Of a stretch of 45,869 bases of DNA, positions 8,503 through 17,151 are shown one piece after another. The notes below the pieces were generated by a model that saw nothing but the letters and a program-made list of their open reading frames with translations, did no database searches and was not told where the DNA came from. A program made the translations under genes and the position numbers. Origin of the DNA: Melioribacter roseus. Its GTDB lineage: Bacteria; Bacteroidota; Ignavibacteria; Ignavibacteriales; Melioribacteraceae. The stretch is taken from contig DYSW01000008.1 of NCBI GenBank assembly GCA_020726285.1, positions 1 to 45,869 of the forward strand, read 5' to 3'. Within the stretch, counting starts at the first letter, position 1, and every line of letters begins with the position of its first letter.

Positions 8503-9537
8503 ATGAATTTTATTGATTTAAGAAGCGACACCGTTACAAAACCAAGCGAAAATATGCGAAAAGCCATGTTTGAAGCTGAAGTTGGAGATGATGTTTACAA
8601 AGAAGATCCAACAGTAAACGAATTGGAAAGATTTACAGCGGAATTATTTGGGAAAGAAAGTGCTTTGTTTGTTCCAAGCGGAGTAATGGGAAATCAAATC
8701 TGCTTAAATGTACACACAAATCCAAGTGACGAAGTAATTTGCGAAAGGGAATCGCATATTTTTAAATACGAATCTGGTTCGGCTGCGGCATTAAGCGGAA
8801 TTCAACTTCAATTGGTTGAAGGAAAAAATGGCGTTTTTACAGCCGAGCAAATTGAACCGCTAATTCGTCCAGAATCTGCTTATTATATGCCGCGAACAAA
8901 ACTGATTGAAGTTGAAAACACTCACAATGTTGCGGGTGGAACAATTCATCCAATTGAAAATATTATAAATCTCAGAAAATTGGCAGATAAATATTCATTA
9001 AAAATGCATCTTGATGGTGCAAGAATTTGGAATGCTCACGTTGAGACGGGAATTCCTCTTTCAGATTATGCAAAATATTTTGATTCACTTTCGGTTTGTC
9101 TTTCAAAAGGGTTGGGGTCGCCAATTGGTTCTATAATTCTCGGTGAAAAAAAATTCATTAACGAGGCTTTTCGAATTCGCAAAGGTTGGGGTGGAGGAAT
9201 GCGTCAAGTTGGGATTATTGCCGCAGCTGGACTTTTTGCAGTTAAAAATAATATTTCGAGATTAATTGAAGATCATCAAAAAGCGAAAGAATTAGCTAAA
9301 TTTCTTGTTACATTAGACAATGTCGAAATTGATTTGGCAACAGTTCAAACAAATATTTTGATGTTTAAACACAAATCAATTTCAGCCGAGAATCTGCTTG
9401 ACAAATTAAAAGAAAGTGGAATTCTTGCAGGAAATGGCGGTTCGCAAAATATTAGATTTGTAACACATTTGGATATTTCCTCCGAGCAAATTCGTGAGGC
9501 TAAATTGATTTTAGAAAAAATTCTGTCGGAAAATTAA
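8503..9537 (+). CDS. ltaE: Low-specificity L-threonine aldolase
   Basis: PLP enzyme that cleaves L-threonine or allo-threonine to glycine and acetaldehyde. The 344 residues match the family. Diagnostic segments are IDLRSDTVTKP (4-14), DDVYKEDPTVNELE (29-42), ERESHIFKYE (81-90, with the ring-stacking H85), MHLDGARIWNA (168-178, D171 and R174 contacting PLP) and LSKGLGSPIGS (200-210) with the Schiff-base lysine K202, then KGWGGGMRQ. All expected active-site residues are present. The stop codon shares a base with the ATG of the thioesterase gene (TAATG). Confidence 0.94.
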   Translation: MNFIDLRSDTVTKPSENMRKAMFEAEVGDDVYKEDPTVNELERFTAELFGKESALFVPSGVMGNQICLNVHTNPSDEVICERESHIFKYESGSAAALSGIQLQLVEGKNGVFTAEQIEPLIRPESAYYMPRTKLIEVENTHNVAGGTIHPIENIINLRKLADKYSLKMHLDGARIWNAHVETGIPLSDYAKYFDSLSVCLSKGLGSPIGSIILGEKKFINEAFRIRKGWGGGMRQVGIIAAAGLFAVKNNISRLIEDHQKAKELAKFLVTLDNVEIDLATVQTNILMFKHKSISAENLLDKLKESGILAGNGGSQNIRFVTHLDISSEQIREAKLILEKILSEN

Positions 9538-9998
9538 TGCACAAAAAACATTTTAGCATTGAGCTTTTTACACACACAATTCAAGAAAAAGTTAAATTCC
9601 ACGAAATTGATTTGTTGGGAATTTGTAATAACGCTATTTATTTCAACTATTTTGAAGATGCTCGTTTGGATTATGCAAAAAATCTGGTGGAAAAGTATAA
9701 TCTAAAAAAATATTTTCAAGGCACTTCTTTTTTTATTATGGCACATAACGAAGCCGATTATTATCAATCCGCTTTTCTTGATGACGAACTAACCGTTTAC
9801 ACTCGAATTGAGTTTGTAAAAAAATCAAGTTGGGGACACGAGCATTTTGTTGTTCGAAATTCAACTGGCGAAGTTCTGACGCACGGAAAAGGAGTTCTGG
9901 TTCACATTGATAAAAAATCAAAAAAACCTTCTGCTTTGCCCGAAGAAGTTGTTTTGGCAATTCGGGATTTTGATAAAGAAGTAAAAATTATTGATTAA
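9537..9998 (+). CDS. Acyl-CoA thioesterase, 4HBT (hot-dog) family
   Basis: A 153-residue hot-dog fold thioesterase. The family signature appears at 20-43 as KFHEIDLLGICNNAIYFNYF followed by EDAR, with the active-site Asp (D25), Asn pair (31-32) and Glu (E40). It hydrolyses acyl-CoA or a related thioester in the cytoplasm; YbgC- and FcbC-like members share the signature, so the chain length and physiological substrate stay open. Translation starts on the overlapping TAATG of ltaE. It ends 10 nt before the kinase-like gene. Confidence 0.85.
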   Translation: MHKKHFSIELFTHTIQEKVKFHEIDLLGICNNAIYFNYFEDARLDYAKNLVEKYNLKKYFQGTSFFIMAHNEADYYQSAFLDDELTVYTRIEFVKKSSWGHEHFVVRNSTGEVLTHGKGVLVHIDKKSKKPSALPEEVVLAIRDFDKEVKIID

Positions 9999-10008
9999 CG
10001 GAGAAAAA

Positions 10009-11100
10009 ATGAATGCTGAAATAGATGTATTTCTAAAACCAAACAAATTGTTTGAAAATATTAATTTTTCTGAATTGGATTTTTCGAAGATAAATCCGCA
10101 TTCATTTTCGCTAAAACAAGGAAATGTAATTTCCAAGCAAGATTTACAGGAAAAATTCTTTTTTCTTGTGGAAGGAGAAATTCATTTTTATGGGAAAAAG
10201 AAAATCATCTTCAAAGAAAATGATTTTTTTCCATTTTCATTTTTGCTTGAAGAAGAACAAAACGAAAAAGCCGTTGCAAGATATGATTCCTTTCTGCTTT
10301 CAATTGAGAATAAAGAATTAATTCTGCTTGCCGAACAGAATTCCAAAATAAAAGAAAATACATTGAAATTGGATAATTCTGTTTCAGAAGTGAAAAAAGA
10401 AGCTGAAAAATCAACCACAAAAGAAATTGTAAAAACCGAAATAAGATATCAATTCAATTCCACAAAAGCCGCAATGTTGATTTCAAAAGCCATGAAAGAA
10501 CCAGCCAATTTGTGTTTTCAGGAATTGGAATTTCTGTTAAATCAGAATGAAATAAAAAATCCCACCGAAACGTTGCAAAAATTGCAAATTCACACAAAAG
10601 CAATTTACCATTCCGTAAGAAATTCTTCATTATTTCTTGAAATTGATAACGAATTTAACTTTGATAAAGTCGATTTTAATTCCACAATTGAGTCTTTCAA
10701 AACTAAATTTTTAACTGAAAACGCCGACTTTCCTACCGAAATAAAATTAAATCTGGGAAAATCTTGCAGTGTAAATATCGACACAAAAAAAATGTATGAG
10801 GCAATATTTCAGATAATCAAAAATAGTGGCGAATCTTCTTTGAGTCAGATTGTAGAAATTACAACAAATCTTATTTCTGGGAATGCCGAATTATTTATTA
10901 AAGATTTTGGCAATGGAATTAAAGAAGAAAATATAAGATTGATTTTTGACCCATTTACAACTTTTCAAAAAGAAAATCACATCGGACTTGGGCTTGCAAT
11001 TGCAGATAAAATAATCGAAAAACACAATGGAAGATTAGCCGTAAAATCAACTTCTGAAAACGGAACAACAATTTCAATTGTTCTTCCAATTGCTAAATAA
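10009..11100 (+). CDS. cNMP-binding-like/HATPase protein, histidine kinase lacking the phosphoacceptor His
   Basis: A 363-residue soluble protein. Residues about 12-110 look like a cyclic-nucleotide-binding beta-roll (FSLKQGNVIS at 33-42, FFFLVEGEIHFYG at 50-62, ENDFFPFSFLL at 70-80), followed by a charged linker. Residues 155-215 resemble a DHp helix, but the H-box ISHELRTPL is ISKAMKEPA (158-166), so Lys160 stands where the phosphorylated His should be. The ATPase domain is intact by eye: N272 (IIKNSGES), KDFGNGI (298-304), FDPFTTFQ (313-320), GLGLAIADKI (326-335) and NGTTISIVLP (351-360). I chose the ATG at 10009 because GGAG lies 5 nt upstream; an in-frame TTG at 9991 overlaps the previous gene. 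It could be an ATP-binding sensor or scaffold, or it could phosphorylate another site. Its stop overlaps miaA (TAATG). Confidence 0.8.
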   Translation: MNAEIDVFLKPNKLFENINFSELDFSKINPHSFSLKQGNVISKQDLQEKFFFLVEGEIHFYGKKKIIFKENDFFPFSFLLEEEQNEKAVARYDSFLLSIENKELILLAEQNSKIKENTLKLDNSVSEVKKEAEKSTTKEIVKTEIRYQFNSTKAAMLISKAMKEPANLCFQELEFLLNQNEIKNPTETLQKLQIHTKAIYHSVRNSSLFLEIDNEFNFDKVDFNSTIESFKTKFLTENADFPTEIKLNLGKSCSVNIDTKKMYEAIFQIIKNSGESSLSQIVEITTNLISGNAELFIKDFGNGIKEENIRLIFDPFTTFQKENHIGLGLAIADKIIEKHNGRLAVKSTSENGTTISIVLPIAK

Positions 11101-12002
11101 TGGAAAAAATAGTTGTAATTTTTGGTCCAACAGCTGTTGGAAAGACAAAATTTGCCACAAAACTCGCCAATTATTTTGATGGCGAAATAATTTCGGCGGA
11201 TTCGCGACAAGTTTACAAAAATCTTGATCTCGGAACAGGGAAAGATTTGGCGGATTATCAAATTGGCGAAAAAGCAATTCCGTATCATCTTATAGATATT
11301 GCAAATTTGGAAGAAGAATATGATTTATTTAGATTTATTTCTGATTTCAATATTGCCGCAAAAAACATACTAAATCAAGGAAAAACTCCATTTCTTGTTG
11401 GCGGAACAAGTATGTTTTTACACTCAATTTTTAAGAATTATCAACTTGTAAAAACTGATTTTCTACAAGCAAAAATTCTTGAATTGGAGAAAACATCTGA
11501 CGAGGAATTGCGAAATCGACTTTTCGAAAAACGAATAAATTTACACAATCAAACCGATTTGCTCGACAGAAAAAGAATTATTAAAGCTATTTTAATCGCA
11601 GAATCGGATTCTGGACAAATTGTTGAGCCGATTGAATTAAAGAAAATTTCAATTTGCATATTGCCAGAAAGAGAAATAATTCACTCAAGAATAAAATCTC
11701 GATTAAAATTTAGATTTGAAAATGGGATGCTTAAAGAGGTTGAAGATTTGCTAAAAAGTGGAATTTCGCACGAAAAACTGAATATTTTGGGTTTGGAATA
11801 TAGATTTATCTCAAAATATCTAAAAGGCGAAATCTCGTATAATGATATGTTTCAGAAATTAGATAATGCGATTCGCGAGTTTGCAAAAAAGCAAACAACT
11901 TGGATTCGTAAATTTCAGAAAGAAGGAATTGATTTTGCTCTTTTAGAAGAACCAAATTTTGAACAAGCTGTTGAAATAATTGAAAATGGTTTTAAAAATT
12001 GA
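11100..12002 (+). CDS. miaA: tRNA dimethylallyltransferase
   Basis: Transfers a dimethylallyl group to N6 of A37 in tRNAs that read codons starting with U. It has 300 residues, the usual length. The P-loop is GPTAVGKT (9-16). It is followed by ISADSRQVYKNLDLGTGK (about 32-49), YHLID (near 62-66) and VGGTSMFLHSIF (near 101-112), all typical of MiaA, and by the C-terminal NAIREFAKKQTTWIRKF segment that contacts tRNA. Start and stop are both coupled to neighbours (TAATG upstream; the TGA overlaps the TTG start of the next gene). Confidence 0.95.
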   Translation: MEKIVVIFGPTAVGKTKFATKLANYFDGEIISADSRQVYKNLDLGTGKDLADYQIGEKAIPYHLIDIANLEEEYDLFRFISDFNIAAKNILNQGKTPFLVGGTSMFLHSIFKNYQLVKTDFLQAKILELEKTSDEELRNRLFEKRINLHNQTDLLDRKRIIKAILIAESDSGQIVEPIELKKISICILPEREIIHSRIKSRLKFRFENGMLKEVEDLLKSGISHEKLNILGLEYRFISKYLKGEISYNDMFQKLDNAIREFAKKQTTWIRKFQKEGIDFALLEEPNFEQAVEIIENGFKN

Positions 12003-13318
12003 TAAAAATTGGATTTCGATCGCAAGAATTTTTTGTACCGCAGAGAATTAAAAAATATATCAACCAATTCGGAATTGGAGATTGGGAAATCGAAATTGCC
12101 GAAAAGAGAAAATTCGAAGCCGTTATTGTAATTCCCGTACTTTCGGAATTTGAAAATCTTCCTAAATTGATTGAATCAATTAATTCTACCGAAAAAGAAA
12201 AATCGCATCATTTCCTTATCTGCTTTGTCGTGAATAATTCAAATTTATCATCTCAAAATGATATTGAAGACAATCAAAAATCTCTTAAATTCCTACGAAA
12301 TCTTATTAATTCAAATTCCACATTCAATTTTGCGGTTATTGACGCTTCATCTGAAGGGAAAATGTTGCCCGAAAAAGAAGGCGGAGTAGGTTTTGCTCGT
12401 AAAATTGGAATGGATTTGTCGCTACTTTTACTCGATTATCAATCAAATATGCAAAAATTCCTTGTTTGTCTCGATTCTGATTGTACGATTTCTCGAAATT
12501 ATTTTACTCAGATTTACAATTCGGTTAATCGTAATAAAATTAAAGCTGGTTACATACAATTTGAACATCCATCAGATATTTATCCTTTCGATTTGGCTAT
12601 TGTAAACTATGAAATATTTTTACGCTACTATAAATTTGGGATGCAATTTGCGAATTCACCTTTTGCTTTCTTTACAATTGGTTCGACAATGATAAGTGAT
12701 TTTGATGCTTATATTTCTGTTGACGGAATGAACAAGCGAAAGGCGGCAGAAGATTTTTATTTTATGGAAAAACTTAGTAAAAAGTACAAAATTCATTCAA
12801 TTTCAGATGTAAAAGTGTTTCCTTCGCCGCGGGGGTCACATCGCGTGCCTTTTGGAACTGGTCAGCGAGTAAACCGATTCTTGCGAAATGAAACGAATGA
12901 ATTTCTGCTTTATTCTGTAAAATCTTTCGAAATTCTAAAGAAATGGAATTCCATTTTTCTAACGCAAAAAATTGAATTGGCAGAATATTATTTATTGGAA
13001 GCAGAAAAAATTCATGCAAAATTAAAGGAATTTTTAATTGAGCAGAAATTTGCAGAAGCATGGGAAAATATAACAGCAAATTCGGGCGATGAAAATCAAA
13101 TTAATAAACAAAAGATTTTCTGGTTTGATGCTTTCAGAACGCTGAAATTGATTCACTTTTTGAGGGACAATGCCTTCCCAGATGAAAATACAATTTCATC
13201 ATTAAATAAATTATTTGAATTTCTGAAAATTCATCAAGATGGAAAATCAGAATATGTTAATATTCCAACAAAAGAAAACTTATTTCCTTATTTGCAAAAA
13301 CTTCGCGAAATGGAATAG
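11999..13318 (+). CDS. Family 2-like glycosyltransferase
   Basis: A 439-residue protein with a GT2-type (GT-A fold) domain: AVIVIPVLSEFENLPKLIES (about 41-60), FVVNNS, and the metal/sugar-nucleotide DxD-like motif in VCLDSDCTIS. Further on, TIGSTMISDF and GMNKRKAAEDFYFMEKL resemble the acceptor-side (ED) region of family 2 enzymes. The last 120 residues are helical and charged. No membrane helix is seen, so it is likely cytoplasmic or peripheral. The only plausible start is TTG at 11999, overlapping the miaA stop; the next in-frame ATG would remove the catalytic core. Donor and acceptor sugars are unknown. It converges on the UPF0210 gene with 9 bp between. Confidence 0.75.
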   Translation: MIKIGFRSQEFFVPQRIKKYINQFGIGDWEIEIAEKRKFEAVIVIPVLSEFENLPKLIESINSTEKEKSHHFLICFVVNNSNLSSQNDIEDNQKSLKFLRNLINSNSTFNFAVIDASSEGKMLPEKEGGVGFARKIGMDLSLLLLDYQSNMQKFLVCLDSDCTISRNYFTQIYNSVNRNKIKAGYIQFEHPSDIYPFDLAIVNYEIFLRYYKFGMQFANSPFAFFTIGSTMISDFDAYISVDGMNKRKAAEDFYFMEKLSKKYKIHSISDVKVFPSPRGSHRVPFGTGQRVNRFLRNETNEFLLYSVKSFEILKKWNSIFLTQKIELAEYYLLEAEKIHAKLKEFLIEQKFAEAWENITANSGDENQINKQKIFWFDAFRTLKLIHFLRDNAFPDENTISSLNKLFEFLKIHQDGKSEYVNIPTKENLFPYLQKLREME

Positions 13319-13327
13319 CCTTTTTTC

Positions 13328-14689
13328 TTAATTTGTTAAACTTCTTGTCGGAGCTGGAATTTTTCCGCCGCGACCAACAAAACCTTGACTACTAATTGTT
13401 CTTACTTCCATTATTGGGGCTAAACCAAGTAATCCGCCGTAATCTACAACGTCACCAACTTTTTTCCCACAAGCTGGAATTATTCTTACTGCAGTTGTTT
13501 TGTCGTTAATTAAACCAATTGCTGCTTCGTCGGCAATAATTCCCGCAATTGTTGAAGCTGGTGTATCGCCTGGAACGGCAACCATATCCAATCCAACAGA
13601 ACAAACAGCGGTCATTGCTTCCAACTTCTCGAGACTTAAATTTCCTTTTTGTACTGCTGCAATCATTCCCTGATCTTCACTAACGGGAATAAAAGCACCA
13701 CTTAATCCACCAACAGAATTGCTCGCCATCATTCCAGCTTTTTTAACAGCATCGTTTAACATTGCAAGTGCAGCAGTTGTGCCTGGCGCTCCAACATCTT
13801 CGACGCCCATTGCTTTCAGAATGTCTGCAATGCTATCGCCTTTTGCGGGAGTTGGAGCGAGTGAAACGTCAACAATTCCAAATGGAATTCCGTGTTTTTC
13901 TGCAACTTCGCGTCCAATTAGTTCGCCTGCACGAGTTATTTTGAAAATAGTTTTTTTAATTACATCGGAAAGTGTTTGTAAATCTACATTTCCTGCTGAT
14001 TTTATTGCATCCAAAACAACTCCAGGTCCGCTAATTCCAACATTTAGAACGACTTCGGGTTCCGAAACTCCGTGAAAAGCTCCAGCAACAAATGGATTAT
14101 CTTCAACTGCGTTCATAAAAACAACAAATTTTGCACAACCGATTGAATCTTGTTCTTTTGTTAATTCGGCGGTTTTTTTCACTAAATCGGCAACTTTGTT
14201 TACTGCGTCCATATTAATACCAGATTTTGTTGTTCCGATATTTATGCTCGAACAAATTCTTTTTGTTTGCGAAAGTGCAATCGGAATTGCTTCGATAAGT
14301 TCGCGATCGCCATTTGTAAAACCTTTTTGAACAAGTCCAGAAAATCCAGCCAAATAATCAATTCCAATATCTTCGGCAACTTTATCGAGAACTTTTGCCA
14401 TTTCGATAAATTCATATCTATTTAATCCCGCAAAGGGAATAGAAATGGGCGTAATTGAAATTCTTTTATTTGCTATGGAGATACCGTATCTATCTTCTAC
14501 TTCTTTGGCATATTTTACGTGGTTTTTGCCGTATTTATATATTTTATCGTAAACTTTTTGTTTAGCAACATCAAGATTTCTGTCGTAGCAATCAAGCAAA
14601 CTAATTCCAAGCGTTACTGTTCGAATATCAAAATGCTCAATTTCTGTCATTTTTATTGTAGATAATATTTCATCAAATTCGTAATTCAT
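13328..14689 (-). CDS. UPF0210 (DUF711, PFL-like) protein
   Basis: A 453-residue cytoplasmic protein of the UPF0210/DUF711 family, conserved in many bacteria and archaea but without an agreed function; its fold is related to pyruvate formate-lyase-like proteins, hence the name PFL family. Recognisable stretches are [15 protein letters not shown] (near 20-34), VAGFHG-type [22 protein letters not shown] (residues about 200-222, two parts), [16 protein letters not shown] and [20 protein letters not shown]. It follows the ACT-domain gene by 8 bp, and that pairing (UPF0237 with UPF0210) is the usual arrangement across phyla, which suggests the ACT protein regulates it. Confidence 0.88.
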   Translation of the reverse strand: MNYEFDEILSTIKMTEIEHFDIRTVTLGISLLDCYDRNLDVAKQKVYDKIYKYGKNHVKYAKEVEDRYGISIANKRISITPISIPFAGLNRYEFIEMAKVLDKVAEDIGIDYLAGFSGLVQKGFTNGDRELIEAIPIALSQTKRICSSINIGTTKSGINMDAVNKVADLVKKTAELTKEQDSIGCAKFVVFMNAVEDNPFVAGAFHGVSEPEVVLNVGISGPGVVLDAIKSAGNVDLQTLSDVIKKTIFKITRAGELIGREVAEKHGIPFGIVDVSLAPTPAKGDSIADILKAMGVEDVGAPGTTAALAMLNDAVKKAGMMASNSVGGLSGAFIPVSEDQGMIAAVQKGNLSLEKLEAMTAVCSVGLDMVAVPGDTPASTIAGIIADEAAIGLINDKTTAVRIIPACGKKVGDVVDYGGLLGLAPIMEVRTISSQGFVGRGGKIPAPTRSLTN

Positions 14690-14697
14690 TTTATTCC

Positions 14698-15129
14698 TTA
14701 AATTCTGTGCATTTGTCTAAATATATTTTCGTGCTGCAAAAATATTTTAATGTTCATTTCATTTGCAATTTCTTGTAGTTTTTCACTCAATTCTTTCATT
14801 TGATATTTGGCTGATGATAAATCGACAATCATAATTATTGTGTAGAAATCGCCCATTATTTTCTGCGAAATATCTTGTAAACTGCAATTTGATTCGAATA
14901 ATAGATTTGTGATCTTTGCAACTACTCCTGGTCTATCTAAACCGAAAGAAGTTAAAATTGCTCTATCAAAATCAACTTTTGCTTCTGATTTTGGAAAATT
15001 TATGTCAGAATTCGATTCATCAACAGCTTTTGCAACTATTTTTTTAACCAATTCCGGCGATGCTTTTTCGCCAAGTTCATTAATCGCATTCAAGGCGATT
15101 TGTCTTAATTCTTCTTCTGAAAATTTCAC
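14698..15129 (-). CDS. ACT domain protein with an N-terminal helical extension (UPF0237-like)
   Basis: A 143-residue protein. Residues about 53-130 form an ACT domain ([21 protein letters not shown], in two parts 54-74, then [21 protein letters not shown]), the small-ligand regulatory fold often binding amino acids. Typical UPF0237 members are about 90 residues; here 50 extra residues ([19 protein letters not shown]...) form a charged helical N-terminus. The start is GTG at 15129, overlapping the TGA of the upstream gene (GTGA). It probably regulates the UPF0210 protein encoded next. The ligand is unknown. Confidence 0.8.
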   Translation of the reverse strand: MKFSEEELRQIALNAINELGEKASPELVKKIVAKAVDESNSDINFPKSEAKVDFDRAILTSFGLDRPGVVAKITNLLFESNCSLQDISQKIMGDFYTIIMIVDLSSAKYQMKELSEKLQEIANEMNIKIFLQHENIFRQMHRI

Positions 15130-15938
15130 GGTAGCGCACCTTTGTAATTATTTTGCAAATTTTTTAATAAATTGTCTGCTAATTTAACATTTTTCTCTAA
15201 TGCAAATTGTTCAGCGTTGTGAATATTCCCTCTATAAAAACGAAGCCAAAGCAAATCTGTAACCAAAATTCCTTCGATTATTCTTTCAGAAAAAAAAGCA
15301 TTTACAGAAATTCCACCAAGTAAAACATTCCAACCAAGTGAAATTAACCCCGAAGTAATATTTCCTGTATAAAATTGCCCGAAACCAGGCAAAATTGCGG
15401 AAGAAATTTTTGCAATAGTTGGAGAATATTCCTTTTTCCTTAGAATTTCCAAACTATCTACAATCGATTTCGCTATTTCACTTTGGTTAAAATACTTCAA
15501 GGAATTTTCTGTGTCGTAATGAAAAAGAAATGTCCAACCTCGCCAATAATCGAGTTGATTTTTTTCAAAATACGATTTTTCCAAAGAATCAAGCAGAGAA
15601 AGTGCTTTTTCCTTTTCTGATTTTATTATGAAAATCTTTACTATTTCAATTTTTAGATTATTTCTTTCTTCATCTGAAACAGAATTTTCAATGGCTTTTC
15701 GGAAATATTCTTCAGATTTTTGATAAAATTCACCTTTTTTATATGCTTTAGCAATTTGCGAATTTGTAAAAGATTCGAATGATTTCTGAAGATCAAAAAA
15801 TTGCAAACGTTTATATTCAGTTATTGCCTGATAGAAATTTTCGGAGGCAAAAAGTGAATCTGCAAGTTGTTTTTGCCTGCCAACCTGCGGAAAAATGGAA
15901 ATCGTAACGAGATTGATAATTATGATAAGATTTTTCAT
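15126..15938 (-). CDS. Exported TPR-like protein with a PGxGxxY membrane module, paralogue 2
   Basis: 270 residues. Residues 1-18 (MKNLIIIINLVTISIFPQ) look like a signal peptide. Residues about 20-165 are helical, with TPR-like pairs (YQAITEYKRLQFFD, EEYFRKAIE). Residues 180-240 carry LPGFGQFYTGNITSGLISLG, then hydrophobic stretches, then FYRGNIHNAEQFALEKN. This C-terminal module is shared with the upstream gene product, so the two are tandem paralogues with modest identity. The PGxGxxY motif with a following hydrophobic helix is similar to that of small TM2-type membrane proteins. It is coupled on both sides (ATGA upstream, GTGA downstream). The function is unknown; context suggests envelope assembly. 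Confidence 0.75.
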   Translation of the reverse strand: MKNLIIIINLVTISIFPQVGRQKQLADSLFASENFYQAITEYKRLQFFDLQKSFESFTNSQIAKAYKKGEFYQKSEEYFRKAIENSVSDEERNNLKIEIVKIFIIKSEKEKALSLLDSLEKSYFEKNQLDYWRGWTFLFHYDTENSLKYFNQSEIAKSIVDSLEILRKKEYSPTIAKISSAILPGFGQFYTGNITSGLISLGWNVLLGGISVNAFFSERIIEGILVTDLLWLRFYRGNIHNAEQFALEKNVKLADNLLKNLQNNYKGALP

Positions 15939-16786
15939 TTAGGTTCAAAATTTGGTAAAAAGGAATTGTACGTTTCGGCATATTTTTTCAGCCGAAGTTC
16001 ATATTCAAACTTTTGCTGAGCATTGAAATGCTGTGCCGCAACCGCAGAACCATAAATAGAGCTTGCGTGAAAATAAGCTCCAATTCCAGCAAAAATTATT
16101 CCTTTCCAAACGGAATCGTTCGATAAATTGTATGTCGAAAGTCCATAAAAAATGCTTGTAAATATAAACGAGGTTATTGCATCGCTATAATTTTCAGTGT
16201 AAATTTTGCCTAAACCCGGAGCAAGTGCAGAATAAATAGCGGCTCTTTGGGAATTCTTTTCAATTCTGGATTTTCTTTCATTGTATAATTTTGCAATTTC
16301 GGGTTGATTTTCTTGTTGGAATGAATTGATGAAACTTGTGGAATCTGGTAATTTCCCATCTAAAAAAAGGTGCGAAAAATATTTAAGTCGGAGTAATTCC
16401 AACCTATATTTTTCGGGATGAATTTCTTTGTTTTCGTAATTTTTTTGGAATTCGTCAGCTTTTTCTATTAAAAATTTTAATTGAAAAAACTCAGTTTTGG
16501 CTTCATCTTCCAAATTTGAAAAGCCGAATAATGTTTCAAGATAAATTTCGGATTCTGTGAATCTTTCCATTTTTCTTAATGAAATTGCCGCCCATAATTT
16601 CAGACTATCGTTCGAGCTAATTTTGGAAAGTTCTATAAATTCATCAAACGAACGAATGTAATCTTCTTCTTGAAATAGATTTTTCGCAAATTTTAAACGA
16701 TTTTCATAATCAAATAAATTTGTTTGAGAAAAAGAAAATTCAGATAAAATCGCAAATACGAATAAAAATTTAAGAAAATATTTCAT
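15935..16786 (-). CDS. Exported TPR-like protein with a PGxGxxY membrane module, paralogue 1
   Basis: 283 residues. Residues 1-21 (MKYFLKFLFVFAILSEFSFSQ) form a signal peptide. Residues 25-110 have TPR-like helices (FAKNLFQEEDYIRSFDEFIE, LWAAISLRKMERFTESEIYL). A charged linker follows, then at 186-256 SALAPGLGKIYTENYSDA, two hydrophobic segments (ITSFIFTSIFYGLSTY, GIIFAGIGAYFHASS) and YGSAVAAQHFN, which lines up with the end of its downstream paralogue. It is coupled to yidD (TGATG) and to the next gene (ATGA). I infer a role alongside YidD in membrane or envelope protein handling; this is context only. Confidence 0.75.
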   Translation of the reverse strand: MKYFLKFLFVFAILSEFSFSQTNLFDYENRLKFAKNLFQEEDYIRSFDEFIELSKISSNDSLKLWAAISLRKMERFTESEIYLETLFGFSNLEDEAKTEFFQLKFLIEKADEFQKNYENKEIHPEKYRLELLRLKYFSHLFLDGKLPDSTSFINSFQQENQPEIAKLYNERKSRIEKNSQRAAIYSALAPGLGKIYTENYSDAITSFIFTSIFYGLSTYNLSNDSVWKGIIFAGIGAYFHASSIYGSAVAAQHFNAQQKFEYELRLKKYAETYNSFLPNFEPK

Positions 16787-17151
16787 CAGTCCTCTTTTTT
16801 GAAAATTCGAGATTTGGGTAAATCAATTAAAAATCCATTTTCATTTTTTGAGTATTCTTCGGAATTCAGAATGTTAATATCTCGTAAAAAACGGTCGCCA
16901 AACATCAAATTAGCTTCAAAAAAATTGGTTGTACGGGAACTTTCCCAAAAGAAGTTGGAGCAAGTCGGCGAAAACCGGCAATTATCTCCATCATAATCAG
17001 AAATTGTAACTATATAGATTTTTGCAAACAAACTCATTTTTGCGGGTGAAATCACTTCTGTTGTTATACTATAATTAACCTTCCAATGCGAAAACTCATT
17101 TTGAGCAATTAAAGTGGAAAACAAAACAAAAATGGGTAGAAAGTATTTCAT
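16786..17151 (-). CDS. yidD: YidD-family membrane protein insertion factor with an N-terminal signal sequence
   Basis: 121 residues. After a hydrophobic N-terminus (MKYFLPIFVLFSTLIAQ) comes the YidD core KIYIVTISDYDGDNCRFSPTCS (about 44-65), with the invariant C58, P62 and C64 of the family motif CRF-x-PTCS. YidD normally sits between rnpA and yidC and helps YidC insert membrane proteins; neither is nearby here, and ordinary YidD has an amphipathic helix rather than a cleavable signal. The usual Tyr/Gly positions after the Cys pair (CSxYAxEA..G) are replaced by CSNFFWES. Start chosen at 17151 because it forms an ATGA overlap with the DUF2442 gene; the longer frame to 17244 only reads through that gene. 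Confidence 0.85.
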   Translation of the reverse strand: MKYFLPIFVLFSTLIAQNEFSHWKVNYSITTEVISPAKMSLFAKIYIVTISDYDGDNCRFSPTCSNFFWESSRTTNFFEANLMFGDRFLRDINILNSEEYSKNENGFLIDLPKSRIFKKED

